From positions 1-64,000 of the forward strand of contig NZ_JAHESC010000028.1 in assembly GCF_018598185.1 (NCBI RefSeq): 64,000 bases of DNA, written 5' to 3'. The stretch's first letter is position 1. Every line of letters starts with the position of its first letter. This DNA is from Dawidia soli. Lineage in GTDB: Bacteria > Bacteroidota > Bacteroidia > Cytophagales > Cyclobacteriaceae. A model generated the notes under the pieces. The model was given only the letters and a program-made list of their open reading frames with translations, ran no database searches and was not told the origin of the DNA. Position numbers and translations under genes: made by a program. This document shows, one piece after another, positions 55,105-64,000 of this stretch.

Positions 55105-56472
55105 ATGAAAAAGGTTCTTACTTGGTCAGTGATCGCTGCATTTGGCGGTTTTCTTTTTGGGCTCGACACAGCCGTTATTTCGGGTGCCGAGCAAAGTGTG
55201 CAGCGGTTGTGGGACCTGAGTGCATTTGAGCACGGGTTCACCGTGTCCATTGCGCTTATCGGCACCGTGATCGGCGCGATGTTCGGAGGATATCCCTCCG
55301 ACCGGATCGGGCGGCGTAAAACATTGTTTTGGATCGCCGTGCTCTTCCTTATCTCCTCGCTGGGCTCTGCGCTGGCCATCGATTGGTCCACCTTCCTGAT
55401 TTTCCGTTTTATCGGCGGCATTGCCGTAGGGTGCTCGTCCGTAACCGCTCCCATGTACATCAGCGAGATCTCGCCGGCTTCACACCGCGGACGGCTCGTT
55501 GCCATGTTCCAGTTCAACGTAGTGCTGGGCATCCTCATCGCCTTTGTTTCCAACTACCTCTTACAAGATGTCAACGCCAACGCCTGGCGATGGATGCTGG
55601 GCATCCAGGCTTTCCCGTCGGCTGCATTTTTGGTGGCGGTCCTGTTCATACCCGAAAGCCCCCGCTGGCTGATCTTCAAGAAAGGCGCAATCGAGGAGGC
55701 AAAAAACATTCTGCAGCAGATCAATCCGGCGCAGGCCACGGCCGAGCTGCAGGCTATTCAGCAATCCGCCGGCCGGACCGCTACCGGCGAGCGGCTGTTC
55801 TCCCGCAAATATGCATTCCCGATCGCGCTGGCATTTCTCATCGCATTCTTCAACCAGGTGTCGGGCATCAACGCCATCATATACTATGCGCCCCGCATCT
55901 TTGAAATGACCGGCATGGGCGCCAGCGCAGCGTTCCTGTCAAGTGCCGGCACCGGCCTGGTCAACTTCGTTTTTACCCTCGTCGCCATTAACGTGATCGA
56001 CCGGTTTGGAAGAAGGCGACTGATGCTGATCGGCTCTGTCGGGTTGATCATCACACTGGCCATCGTGGCAAGGGCTTTCTATCTTTCTGACTTCGGCGGG
56101 TTTATCGTGCCCCTGAGCTTGTTCCTCTACATTGCCTTCTTTGCCTTTTCACAAGGAGCTGTTATCTGGGTCTTTATTTCCGAGATCTTTCCCAATGAAG
56201 TACGTGCTCAAGGCCAGGCACTGGGCAGCTTCGTACACTGGTTCATGGCGGCGGTGATCGCGTTCAGCTTTCCCTATATTGCCGGAACACTGGGCGGCGG
56301 CAATACATTTCTCTTCTTTGCTGTCATGATGGTTCTGCAGCTGGTATTCGTGATCAGGCTTATGCCCGAAACACGCGGCAAGACGCTGGAACAGGAAGTA
56401 GTGCCGAACGAACGAAGCGCGCACGACGAGACGCCACAACTTGCACAAAAAGGCTCCGGAACGGGCAACTAA
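55105..56472 (+). CDS. MFS sugar porter, probable fructose importer
   Basis: The 455-residue protein has twelve membrane helices and the sugar-porter signatures: DRIGRRKT after helix 2, PESPRWL, NQVSGINAIIYYAPRIF in helix 7, DRFGRRRLM, and PETRGKTLEQ at the end. It should move a hexose across the inner membrane, most likely fructose released by the GH32 encoded next. ATG 55105 is chosen over GTG 55090; both are plausible. The gene starts 209 bp after the sensor gene and is followed by GH32 25 bp downstream, so the two are one operon. Confidence 0.9.
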   Translation: MKKVLTWSVIAAFGGFLFGLDTAVISGAEQSVQRLWDLSAFEHGFTVSIALIGTVIGAMFGGYPSDRIGRRKTLFWIAVLFLISSLGSALAIDWSTFLIFRFIGGIAVGCSSVTAPMYISEISPASHRGRLVAMFQFNVVLGILIAFVSNYLLQDVNANAWRWMLGIQAFPSAAFLVAVLFIPESPRWLIFKKGAIEEAKNILQQINPAQATAELQAIQQSAGRTATGERLFSRKYAFPIALAFLIAFFNQVSGINAIIYYAPRIFEMTGMGASAAFLSSAGTGLVNFVFTLVAINVIDRFGRRRLMLIGSVGLIITLAIVARAFYLSDFGGFIVPLSLFLYIAFFAFSQGAVIWVFISEIFPNEVRAQGQALGSFVHWFMAAVIAFSFPYIAGTLGGGNTFLFFAVMMVLQLVFVIRLMPETRGKTLEQEVVPNERSAHDETPQLAQKGSGTGN

Positions 56473-56497
56473 AAAACAGAAGCAAAAAACTAAACAC

Positions 56498-58231
56498 ATG
56501 AGACATATACTTTATACCGTGTGCTGCATGGCCTTCTTCTACGGAGCGATTGCGCAAGCACCCTCCGAGGTTAAAAAGATCAAGATCAGGAAAGGCGACC
56601 TGTACCTGAACTTGCCCGTCAACGCAGCCGACCCTTCCGTGGAAGCTACCATTACCCTGGATGGAAAGCCGCTCGACAGGTTCACGATCCACCTCGCCAA
56701 AGGAACACCCCAGTTCTGGACATACTTTGACGTATCGGCCTACCAGGGCAAGACACTCCAGATCGCGCTCAAGGAAGGCGATGGTAAAGCCATCGCAAGC
56801 GGCCGATTGAACAATGTAGTGGCTGCACCTGCCTATCCCGGTCAGGACAGTGTCTACCACGAGAAGGGCCGCCCGCAAGTGCATTTCTCTTCGCAACGCG
56901 GGTGGATCAACGACCCCAACGGGCTGCTGTATCACGACGGCGAATACCACCTGTTCTTCCAGCATAACCCCTATGGGTGGCCCTGGGGGAATATGCACTG
57001 GGGCCATGCTGTCAGCACCGATCTTCTCCATTGGAAGCAACTGAAAGAAGCGATCTTTCCCGTGGTGAAAGACGGCGTTGTGAACGACGCTGCATTCTCG
57101 GGTACTGCTACCGTTGACCCCGACAATACCGCCGGCTTCCGCAAGAACGGCGTCGATCCGATCATTGCCGCATACACCAGCACCGGGCGCGGCGAGTGCC
57201 TGCAGGTGAGTTATGACAAAGGCCGGACGTTCGAAGATTATGCCGGCAACCCCGTCGTAAAGCACCGCGGCGAAGGCCGTGATCCGAAAGTATTTTGGTA
57301 TGCACCCGGCAAACATTGGGTAATGGTGGTGTGGGACGCGAGCGTTCCCAAAAAAATGAGCCAGGGACCGGAGGTCATGGTGCGCGAGCATTCCATCTAT
57401 ACTTCGCCCGATTTAAAACAGTGGACGTACCAGTCGGGAGTGGAAGGGTTCTTTGAATGTCCCGATCTTTTCGAGCTGCCCGTAGAAGGTAAGCCCGGTG
57501 TAAAAAAATGGATTATGTACGACGCAAACGGCCGCTACGTAGTGGGCTCCTTCAATGGCAAGGCATTCACCGTAGAGCAGCACTTCACAAAATACGAGCA
57601 CGGTGGCGGCTACTTCTACGCAGCACAAACGTTCAACAATGCCCCAAACAACCGAAGGATTCAAATCGGCTGGGGACGCGATATTACACATCCCGGTATG
57701 CCGTTCAACCAGGCCATGCTGTTCCCCACGGAGCTTACACTGAGAATGAGCGACTCAGGTTATCGCCTGTGCCCTACCCCCATCCGGGAGATCAATACCT
57801 TGCACAAGAGCAGCCAACGTGTGAACGATCGCATGGTTACCGCCGGTAGCAATGCCCGTGTAACGGTAAGCCCGGATGCCCCCGTTCACATCGTAGCCGA
57901 GTTCGAGCGTGGCAACGTGCCGATGGTGTTGAATATATTCGGATACGAGCTGCGGTTTGACAACGAATGGACCTTTTCCGCCACCACCGGCAGAAACGAG
58001 TCGCCTGTACTCTATGCTCCCACGGATGCCACCTTCAAGATCGAGGCTATTGTCGACAAGAACATGCTGGAGTTTTTCATCAACGATGGAGAGCTGTATT
58101 ACGTAACGGCGTTCACCGGCAGAAAGAACGACAACGTGGAAGCCCAGGCAACCGATCGCGACCCCAACCGCAAGTTCCTTGTCCGGAAGCTGGAGGTTCA
58201 CGAGCTCAATTCAATTTGGACCACGAAGTGA
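56498..58231 (+). CDS. GH32 fructan beta-fructosidase
   Basis: The 577-residue secreted enzyme (signal MRHILYTVCCMAFFYGAIAQ) has a short N-terminal beta domain, the five-bladed GH32 catalytic domain and a C-terminal beta-sandwich. The catalytic triad is complete: nucleophile Asp in WINDPNG, transition-state Asp in GRDPKVF, acid/base Glu in FFECPDLF. These enzymes cleave fructose from sucrose, levan or inulin. Exo action on fructan is likely; levan versus inulin preference cannot be read. It is flanked by the MFS porter and the fructokinase on the same strand. The true start at 56498 gives the signal peptide; the longer frame overlaps the upstream gene. Confidence 0.93.
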   Translation: MRHILYTVCCMAFFYGAIAQAPSEVKKIKIRKGDLYLNLPVNAADPSVEATITLDGKPLDRFTIHLAKGTPQFWTYFDVSAYQGKTLQIALKEGDGKAIASGRLNNVVAAPAYPGQDSVYHEKGRPQVHFSSQRGWINDPNGLLYHDGEYHLFFQHNPYGWPWGNMHWGHAVSTDLLHWKQLKEAIFPVVKDGVVNDAAFSGTATVDPDNTAGFRKNGVDPIIAAYTSTGRGECLQVSYDKGRTFEDYAGNPVVKHRGEGRDPKVFWYAPGKHWVMVVWDASVPKKMSQGPEVMVREHSIYTSPDLKQWTYQSGVEGFFECPDLFELPVEGKPGVKKWIMYDANGRYVVGSFNGKAFTVEQHFTKYEHGGGYFYAAQTFNNAPNNRRIQIGWGRDITHPGMPFNQAMLFPTELTLRMSDSGYRLCPTPIREINTLHKSSQRVNDRMVTAGSNARVTVSPDAPVHIVAEFERGNVPMVLNIFGYELRFDNEWTFSATTGRNESPVLYAPTDATFKIEAIVDKNMLEFFINDGELYYVTAFTGRKNDNVEAQATDRDPNRKFLVRKLEVHELNSIWTTK

Positions 58232-58244
58232 TCAGGATTATAGC

Positions 58245-59135
58245 ATGAGCATTCGTTCTTTAGCATACGGCGAGATCCTGTGGGATATCATCGAGGGCGA
58301 GCCCTTCCTCGGAGGGGCACCTTTTAACTTTGCGAGCCACCTGGCGCGGTTTGGTGCCACGTCGGCTATCATTTCACGCCTGGGCCACGATGACCTCGGC
58401 CGAAAAGCCGCTGCCAGGGCCGTTCATCACGGTGTAGACACACGCTACATACAGCAAGACGCTGCACTACCGACCGGAACAGTCGAGGTCATCTTACAAC
58501 ACGGCCAGCCCGACTATATCATTTTCGAGAACGTGGCCTACGACAACATCCGGTATCCGGAATTTGCGGAGAAGGTGAATGCCGCCAGCTTCGACGTGTT
58601 CTACTTCGGCTCGTTGATCCAGCGAAACGTTGTCTCTGCGCAAACGCTGAAAAACATACTGACCCACCACCGGTTCCCCCACATCTTTTACGATGTCAAC
58701 CTGCGTAAAGGTGGATATTCAAAAAACATCATTGGCGATTCGCTGGCCAGCTGCACGATCCTGAAACTAAACATCGACGAGGTGCCCGTGGTATCAGACC
58801 TGATCTTTGATCGGTCACATGATACGAAGACATTTGCCGAGCAGATCTGCGAAAAATTTGCGATTGCCGTCGTCATCATTACAGCCGCAGACAAGGGGTG
58901 TTTTGTTTTTCACCAGGGCGTCTTGCACGCCGTCGAAGGCGTTCAGATCGAGCTCTGCGATGCCATCGGCGCCGGTGACGCATTCAGCGCGGCGTTCGTC
59001 TACAGTTATGTAACGGGCAAGAACGTTGCAGAAGCCGCCCGGATCGCCAACCAGATAGGTGCCTTTGTTGCCAGCAGGAAAGGCCCTATACCCGATTATC
59101 CGGACGAGATCATTCGACTTGTCACGGGCGCCTGA
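58245..59135 (+). CDS. PfkB-family fructokinase
   Basis: The 296-residue cytoplasmic kinase has the PfkB fold. N-terminal GEILWDII and GGAPFNFASHLARFGA bind the sugar, and the signature DAIGAGDAFSAAF (near 245-257) holds the catalytic Asp. It should phosphorylate fructose from the MFS porter to fructose 6-phosphate. The start 13 bp after the GH32 stop gives a normal N-terminus; the longer frame beginning inside GH32 is out of place. A terminator follows 28 bp after the stop. Confidence 0.92.
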   Translation: MSIRSLAYGEILWDIIEGEPFLGGAPFNFASHLARFGATSAIISRLGHDDLGRKAAARAVHHGVDTRYIQQDAALPTGTVEVILQHGQPDYIIFENVAYDNIRYPEFAEKVNAASFDVFYFGSLIQRNVVSAQTLKNILTHHRFPHIFYDVNLRKGGYSKNIIGDSLASCTILKLNIDEVPVVSDLIFDRSHDTKTFAEQICEKFAIAVVIITAADKGCFVFHQGVLHAVEGVQIELCDAIGAGDAFSAAFVYSYVTGKNVAEAARIANQIGAFVASRKGPIPDYPDEIIRLVTGA

Positions 59136-59163
59136 TCTATCGATATAATCAGCGTTCATACAT

Positions 59164-59194
59164 ATACCCCGCCATCCGGTGGGGTATTTTTTTT
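59164..59194 (+). terminator. Rho-independent terminator after fructokinase
   Basis: ATACCCCGCC and GGTGGGGTAT form a 10-bp stem with one G-U pair around loop ATCC, followed by eight T residues. It ends the porter-GH32-fructokinase unit and separates it from susC. Confidence 0.85.
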
Positions 59195-59486
59195 GTACTT
59201 ACCGCTCATCACCGCTGTTACTCACACCGCTTCGCCGATACGCCAACACGTATTCCCACGCTCCGGCCTCTTACATCTTGCTTCCGGTTTTGTTACTCCG
59301 CTTCATGATACAAAACTCCAAGGATGTATCAATTTCAAAAGCCCCGGGCTCCCGAAACAGCAGTAAAACGATTTAGAAAAGAAGATTCTATGCAATCGTT
59401 GGCGGTATTTACAGGCGATGCATGCGCTTGATCCAATAGTGAAAAACCTTGATACAAGACGGAACATCGATCGCGGGTGGGTGCTA
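59195..59486. other. Intergenic leader region upstream of the second susC
   Basis: About 290 bp without a gene. It holds AAACGATTTAGAAAAGA (59366-59382), similar to AAACGATTTTAGAAGGA just after the sensor gene (54895-54911), both ahead of fructan-locus units. No long hairpin or second repeat is seen. Confidence 0.35.
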
Positions 59487-59494
59487 TACTTTTG
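59487..59494 (+). promoter_or_regulatory. -7 promoter box of the second susC
   Basis: TACTTTTG fits TAnnTTTG exactly, 45 bp upstream of the susC start. No clear -33 TTTG lies 19-21 bp upstream, which would suit a promoter that needs activator help, as expected under the hybrid sensor. Confidence 0.45.
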
Positions 59495-59539
59495 ATCGTC
59501 CTAGGTACCCTTAAACACAACCCACAAACTCTAAAACCC

Positions 59540-62500
59540 ATGAATGTAAGAACTCTACTAGCAATGCTTCTCACCTTCGCGATACCGCGCCTGGCCCTGA
59601 GCCAGGCGATGGTGACCGGAAGGGTAACAGAAGCCGGCTCCGGTCAGGCTTTGCCGGGGGTGAACGTTTCCATACAGGGAACCACGTCGGGAACGGTGAC
59701 TGACGCCGACGGAACCTTTGCAATAGCGGCCGCTGCAGACAATGTGTTGTTATTCTCCTTTATCGGCTACAAAACGATAACGGAAAAAGTAGGCGACAGA
59801 TCGACCATTGACATCGAACTACCCGCCGACGTTTCACAGCTGGACGAGATCGTCGTTACCGGCTACTCCACGCAAGAAAAGAAAGATCTCACCGGCGCGG
59901 TATCCGTGGTAAAAATGACGGAGATCAAAGACATGCCCACCGCAAACCCCATGCGGGCGTTGCAGGGCCGCGTGCCCGGCGTGACCGTTACCGCCGACGG
60001 TTCGCCGGGTGGTGGTGCCACGGTACGGATCCGAGGTATCGGTACGCTTGGCAACAACGATCCGCTCTATATAATCGACGGTATGCCTACCAAGAATGGA
60101 CTCGAGCAGATAAACCCGGCGGACATCGAGTCCATGCAGGTTCTAAAAGACGCTTCCGCGGCCACGATCTACGGCTCACGGGCGGCGAACGGCGTGATTA
60201 TCATCACGACCAAAAAAGCGAAAGCCGGATTCAGTAAAGTAACATTCAATTCTTCGCTGTCCACCCAGCGCTATACCACGCAGCTCGACATGCTCAACAC
60301 CCAGGAACGCGCCCGCGTGTATTGGCAATCGGCCGTGAACGATGGTGTCGACCCCAGCAATCACCAGATCTACGACTTCGATTGGGAGATGGTAGACGGA
60401 GTGCCCGTACTGAACCAGGTCATCCTGCCCGAGTTCATCGACGCCCAGCAAACGATGCGGCCGGCCGACACCGATTGGTATAAAGAGATCGCTCGCACGT
60501 CGTTGATCCAGTCGTACGACATCTCCATTGCCAACGGCGGCGATAAAAGCAGTACCTTCTTCTCGCTGAGCTATTTCGACAATAAAGGTATTATCAAAGA
60601 GTCTCAATCGAAGCGTTATACCGCACGATTGAATTCAGAATATAATTTCTTTAACAAGAAACTGAAAGTGGGCGAAAACCTCATGGCCACCCATTTTGTG
60701 AATACACTTATTCCCATAAACGATGTGATGTATACCGCCCTGGTGCAGCAAACCCTGGTACCGGTGCATACCGTTACGGGCGGCTGGGGCGGACCGGCGC
60801 CCGGCATGAATGACCGCCACAACCCCGTACGACTTATCGACGACAACAAACAAAATAAAGGGTACTTCGTCCGGCTGATGGGCAATGCATATGCCGACCT
60901 CGAAGTGATCCGCAACCTTCATCTCAGAACAAGTTTTGGTATAGATTACCAGACAAACTATGAACGCACCCTGCGTAAGTCGTATGTGTCAGGTTTTCTT
61001 TCAGACCCCTCTAACCAGGTCAATACCAAACAAGATGTCGGCGGCAACTGGGTGTGGCAGAATTCGCTGACCTACGATCTCGACCTCAGCCGGAATACCT
61101 TCAATTTCCTGCTGGGCTCGGAAATGATCCGGTATGTGGGGCAGGACTTCTGGGCATCACGCAGAGGATATGCGCTGGAAGAGATCGACTACGCTTACCT
61201 CAATCCCGGGTCGTCGAACAAGGATAACGGCGGCGGCGGCTCCAGCAACGCATTACTGTCGCAATTTGCCAAAGTCAACTATTCCTACGACGACCGGTAC
61301 CTGGCGTCTGTCACCGTTCGGCGGGACGGCTCGTCGCGCTTCGGCAGCGACAACCAGTACGGCATCTTCCCGGCATTCTCTCTTGGCTGGAGGCTAAGCG
61401 AGGAACAATTCATCAAAGAGAGCATTCCCGTGGTCAGCAACCTCAAGCTGCGTTACGGCTGGGGCAAGACCGGCAACCAGGAGATCGCCAACAACGCCAC
61501 CAACACCTTGTATGAGTCTGTCTATGCCACCGACGGTGTCTGGAATTTCGACCGCGGCACGGCCTACGACATCGGCGGCGCCGGTACGGGCCAGCTACCG
61601 GCCGGCTTTGCGCTGATCCAGCAGGGCAACAGCGGCCTGAAATGGGAGACATCCATTCAATCGAACTACGGCGTCGACTTTGGATTTCTCGACGAGAAGA
61701 TCGCGGGCTCGGTTGACTACTTCGTCAAAAAGACCTCCGATATCCTGATCGAGCCCGCCTACCTGGCCGTTATCGGCGAGGGCGGCAAACGATGGGCGAA
61801 CGGCGCCTCTATGGAAAACAAAGGCATCGAAGTACTGCTCTCCTACAGCGAGACGATCAACGACCTGAGCTTTACCATAACCGGCAACATCTCCACCTAC
61901 CGCAATAAGATAACAAAGCTCCCCGACGAGATACTGGGCTCCTACCCCGGCAACGGCACCGACAAAACGATCTTAGGGCGTTCCGTCAATTCGATCTTTG
62001 GCTATGTGGCCGACGGAATATTCCAGTCTCAGGCCGAGGTCGAAGCACATGCCGCGCAGGTAGGCAAAGGCATTGGGCGCATCCGGTATAAAGACCTCGA
62101 TGACAACGACGAGATCAACGACCGCGACCGCGACTACATCGGCGTGAAAGACCCCAAGTTCAGCTACGGCCTGAACGCATCGGTTACCTATAAGAACTTC
62201 GACCTCAATTTCTTCTGGCAGGGCGTGAAGGGCAACGACGTAGAGAACTCCTACAAAACGCTAACCGACTTCCCTACGCTGTGGGCCGGCAGCAACTGGG
62301 GCCGCCGATCACTCGATGCCTGGACGCCGCAGAATCCGAATTCCACCATCCCGGCCGTGACACTCGTCGATTCAAACAACGAGGGCCGCGCGTCTACCTA
62401 TTTCGTCGAGAAAGGCTCATATCTCAAACTACGGAATGTACAGCTGGGCTATACCGTAAAAGGTCTGGCCGGGAGCGGTGTTCAAAACCTCCGGTTCTAT

Positions 62501-62623
62501 GTGCAGGCCAACAACCTGGTAACCATCAAAAGCAGATCGTATACGGCGCCCGACCCCGAAAATCCGGGGAACGCGTATCCTATACCGGTCATATATACCG
62601 GCGGCCTTAACTTATCCTTCTGA
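59540..62623 (+). CDS. SusC-type TonB-dependent transporter, no STN domain
   Basis: The 1027-residue outer-membrane transporter has a signal peptide (LLAMLLTFAIPRLALSQA), a carboxypeptidase-like domain (GRVTEAGSGQALPGVNVSIQ), the plug (LDEIVVTGYSTQ, VLKDASAATIYGSRAANGV) and a barrel ending in TGGLNLSF. Unlike the SusC at 45577-48972 it lacks an STN domain, which fits control by the hybrid sensor instead of ECF/FecR. It should import fructo-oligosaccharides together with SusD encoded 18 bp downstream. Confidence 0.93.
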   Translation: MNVRTLLAMLLTFAIPRLALSQAMVTGRVTEAGSGQALPGVNVSIQGTTSGTVTDADGTFAIAAAADNVLLFSFIGYKTITEKVGDRSTIDIELPADVSQLDEIVVTGYSTQEKKDLTGAVSVVKMTEIKDMPTANPMRALQGRVPGVTVTADGSPGGGATVRIRGIGTLGNNDPLYIIDGMPTKNGLEQINPADIESMQVLKDASAATIYGSRAANGVIIITTKKAKAGFSKVTFNSSLSTQRYTTQLDMLNTQERARVYWQSAVNDGVDPSNHQIYDFDWEMVDGVPVLNQVILPEFIDAQQTMRPADTDWYKEIARTSLIQSYDISIANGGDKSSTFFSLSYFDNKGIIKESQSKRYTARLNSEYNFFNKKLKVGENLMATHFVNTLIPINDVMYTALVQQTLVPVHTVTGGWGGPAPGMNDRHNPVRLIDDNKQNKGYFVRLMGNAYADLEVIRNLHLRTSFGIDYQTNYERTLRKSYVSGFLSDPSNQVNTKQDVGGNWVWQNSLTYDLDLSRNTFNFLLGSEMIRYVGQDFWASRRGYALEEIDYAYLNPGSSNKDNGGGGSSNALLSQFAKVNYSYDDRYLASVTVRRDGSSRFGSDNQYGIFPAFSLGWRLSEEQFIKESIPVVSNLKLRYGWGKTGNQEIANNATNTLYESVYATDGVWNFDRGTAYDIGGAGTGQLPAGFALIQQGNSGLKWETSIQSNYGVDFGFLDEKIAGSVDYFVKKTSDILIEPAYLAVIGEGGKRWANGASMENKGIEVLLSYSETINDLSFTITGNISTYRNKITKLPDEILGSYPGNGTDKTILGRSVNSIFGYVADGIFQSQAEVEAHAAQVGKGIGRIRYKDLDDNDEINDRDRDYIGVKDPKFSYGLNASVTYKNFDLNFFWQGVKGNDVENSYKTLTDFPTLWAGSNWGRRSLDAWTPQNPNSTIPAVTLVDSNNEGRASTYFVEKGSYLKLRNVQLGYTVKGLAGSGVQNLRFYVQANNLVTIKSRSYTAPDPENPGNAYPIPVIYTGGLNLSF

Positions 62624-62641
62624 AATTAAAGACACCATAGC

Positions 62642-64000
62642 ATGAAAAGAATACTACAGTGGGCCTTTGTCATCACCTGCCTGGTGGTGACGTCCTGCGA
62701 CGATTTCCTGAATCAAAAACCACAAGGCTTTGTATCGGGCGACGACTTGAACACACCCGAAAACCTCGAGAAAATGGTCATCAGCGCCTACGCCCTGCTC
62801 GGCAGCGACCACTGGCCCTTTGTAGCCGCGCTCTGGCCACAGGGCAGCGTGCGAAGCGACGACGCATATAAAGGCGGCGACGGCCCGAACGATCAGGCAG
62901 AAATGCATGCCTACGAAGTATTTGCCTTGAACCGGATCGACAACCCGCACATTGACGTAACCTGGTTTCGGTTATATGTAAACATTTCCAGAGCCAACGA
63001 CGCGTTGAGGCGGTTGAACGAAGTTGAAGAAGCAACCTTTGAGCAAAAAACCATACGGCAGGCGGAAATGCGTTTTCTGCGAGGGCACTTTTATTTCAAC
63101 CTGAAGATCCTCTTCAAATACATGCCCTATATCGACGAGACCATTCCCAAGGACCAATACAACACCATCTCGAACGATGTCTATTCCAACGACGAGCTGT
63201 GGTCCAGGGTAGCGGACGATTTCCGGTTTGCCGCAGAAAACCTTCCCGACGAACAATCAGAACCGGGCCGGGCGAATAAATACGCCGCCAAAGCATACCT
63301 CGCCAAAACGCTGCTCTTCCAGGCCTATCAGCAAAATGAACAAAACCAGGTGACCGGCATTGACCAGGCAAAACTGGAAGAAGTAGTAGCGCTGTGCAGC
63401 GAGCTGGAAGGCGTATATAGCTTACACGAAGATTTCGCCCAAAACTTTCTCGAGGAATCTGAAAATGGCACCGAGTCGATCTTCGCTATTCAATATTCCA
63501 AAGACGATGCAACGCCGCTCGGCAGAATAGACTGGAGTCACAAGCTCAACTACCCCATGAACCCCGAGTTCGGCTGCTGTGGATTTCACGCTCCCAGCCA
63601 GAACCTTGTCAACGCTTTTAAGACCGATGCGAACGGCCTTCCCCTGTTCGATACGTTCAACGATGAAGATGTACGGGCAGGAACCGACGATTTCCAAACG
63701 TTCACATTCGATCCCCGACTGGATCATACAGTGGCGATCCCCGGCCACCCGTATAAATACTCCCGCTATACGTTCGCCAACGCATGGGTACGCTCGCCGC
63801 AGATCTACGGCTATTACATGAGCTTAAAAGAAACCGTGTCTCCCGACGACGCCTCGTTTCAGAAGGCGCCGCCTTTCATGTCGAGCGCTAAGAACTGGGA
63901 CATCCTGCGTTACGACGAAGTATTGCTCTGGCGAGCGGAAGCACTCATCGAGCTCGGCCGGCAGGACGAGGCCCTGCCCTTTATCAACGCCCTGCGAAAA
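62642..64000 (+). CDS. SusD-like lipoprotein, truncated by window end
   Basis: The frame opens with ATG 62642 and stays open for 453 codons to the window end. It has a lipobox (LVVTSCDDFLNQKP), TPR-like helices, and YDEVLLWRAEALIELGRQ near the current end, a SusD hallmark. The protein should continue for about 100 more residues. It is the substrate-binding partner of the SusC just upstream, and may be followed by further GH32 or surface glycan-binding genes outside the window. Confidence 0.92.
   Translation, partial: MKRILQWAFVITCLVVTSCDDFLNQKPQGFVSGDDLNTPENLEKMVISAYALLGSDHWPFVAALWPQGSVRSDDAYKGGDGPNDQAEMHAYEVFALNRIDNPHIDVTWFRLYVNISRANDALRRLNEVEEATFEQKTIRQAEMRFLRGHFYFNLKILFKYMPYIDETIPKDQYNTISNDVYSNDELWSRVADDFRFAAENLPDEQSEPGRANKYAAKAYLAKTLLFQAYQQNEQNQVTGIDQAKLEEVVALCSELEGVYSLHEDFAQNFLEESENGTESIFAIQYSKDDATPLGRIDWSHKLNYPMNPEFGCCGFHAPSQNLVNAFKTDANGLPLFDTFNDEDVRAGTDDFQTFTFDPRLDHTVAIPGHPYKYSRYTFANAWVRSPQIYGYYMSLKETVSPDDASFQKAPPFMSSAKNWDILRYDEVLLWRAEALIELGRQDEALPFINALRK

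Noticed and set aside
54903-55553. Minus-strand 216-codon frame over the start of the MFS gene
   Set aside because: Opposite a clear sugar porter with all signatures; composition is unlike a real protein.
55329-55904. Second plus-strand frame inside the MFS gene
   Set aside because: Out-of-frame shadow rich in Arg, His and Pro.
1-64000. CRISPR array or prophage
   Set aside because: No regularly spaced repeats, Cas genes, or phage structural, integrase or terminase genes were seen.

Overview
The window looks like a chromosomal segment of a Bacteroidota bacterium, most likely of the Cytophagales/Chitinophagales type. The evidence is two SusC/SusD pairs, an ECF sigma/FecR pair next to an STN-type SusC, a one-protein hybrid two-component sensor, a 7TMR-DISM histidine kinase, MacB-type permeases ending in the family's NPAKSLKDE-like tail, and a giant secreted protein with a type IX secretion (T9SS) C-terminal sorting domain. 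Several candidate promoters carry the Bacteroidota -7 box TAnnTTTG. Base composition is about 50-55% GC in most genes, with a few clearly AT-richer islands. The genus cannot be decided from this sequence. The first ~120 bases are homopolymer runs and are probably a poor-quality contig end.

Layout. 0.3-7.1 kb: a flavin-reductase-like protein, an ABC exporter, a convergent MacB/FtsX permease and two lipoproteins. 7.1-17.5 kb: a minus-strand unit in which a 7TMR-DISM histidine kinase and a LuxR-type response regulator (overlapping by 20 bp) precede a 2555-residue T9SS-secreted protein with a beta-helix start, Gly-rich loops and about eleven HYR repeats. An 18-bp perfect palindrome lies between regulator and giant gene, and a perfect 28-bp inverted repeat lies just past its stop. 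17.6-27 kb: tRNA-Arg(CCG) with a terminator, then small unknown genes, an alpha/beta hydrolase, and a siderophore-type TonB receptor with a Fur-like box in its promoter. 27-32 kb: a large beta-propeller/HEAT/cytochrome c lipoprotein and an AT-rich gene whose N-terminus resembles cargo of extracellular contractile injection systems (eCIS).

32-51 kb: a GH92-type mannosidase divergent from a propeller histidine kinase, then a minus-strand polysaccharide-utilization-type locus: ECF sigma, FecR, SusC with STN domain, SusD, SusE-like, and a 1230-residue cytochrome c/PA14/beta-propeller/3-keto-disaccharide-hydrolase lipoprotein. A ~120-bp element occurs twice here, once just upstream of susC and once just upstream of the 1230-residue gene, in the same orientation. 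It ends in a hairpin plus T-run on the plus strand, so it looks like a two-copy small antisense/leader RNA family or a shared regulatory element. This is the most interesting unexplained structure in the window.

52-64 kb: a fructan/sucrose utilization locus on the plus strand. It holds a hybrid sensor with a periplasmic sugar-binding domain, a sugar MFS porter, a GH32 fructosidase, a PfkB fructokinase, a terminator, then SusC (no STN domain) and SusD, which runs off the window end. The inferred pathway is: SusC/D import oligofructans, GH32 releases fructose, MFS moves it inward, fructokinase phosphorylates it, and the hybrid sensor detects fructose and induces the locus.
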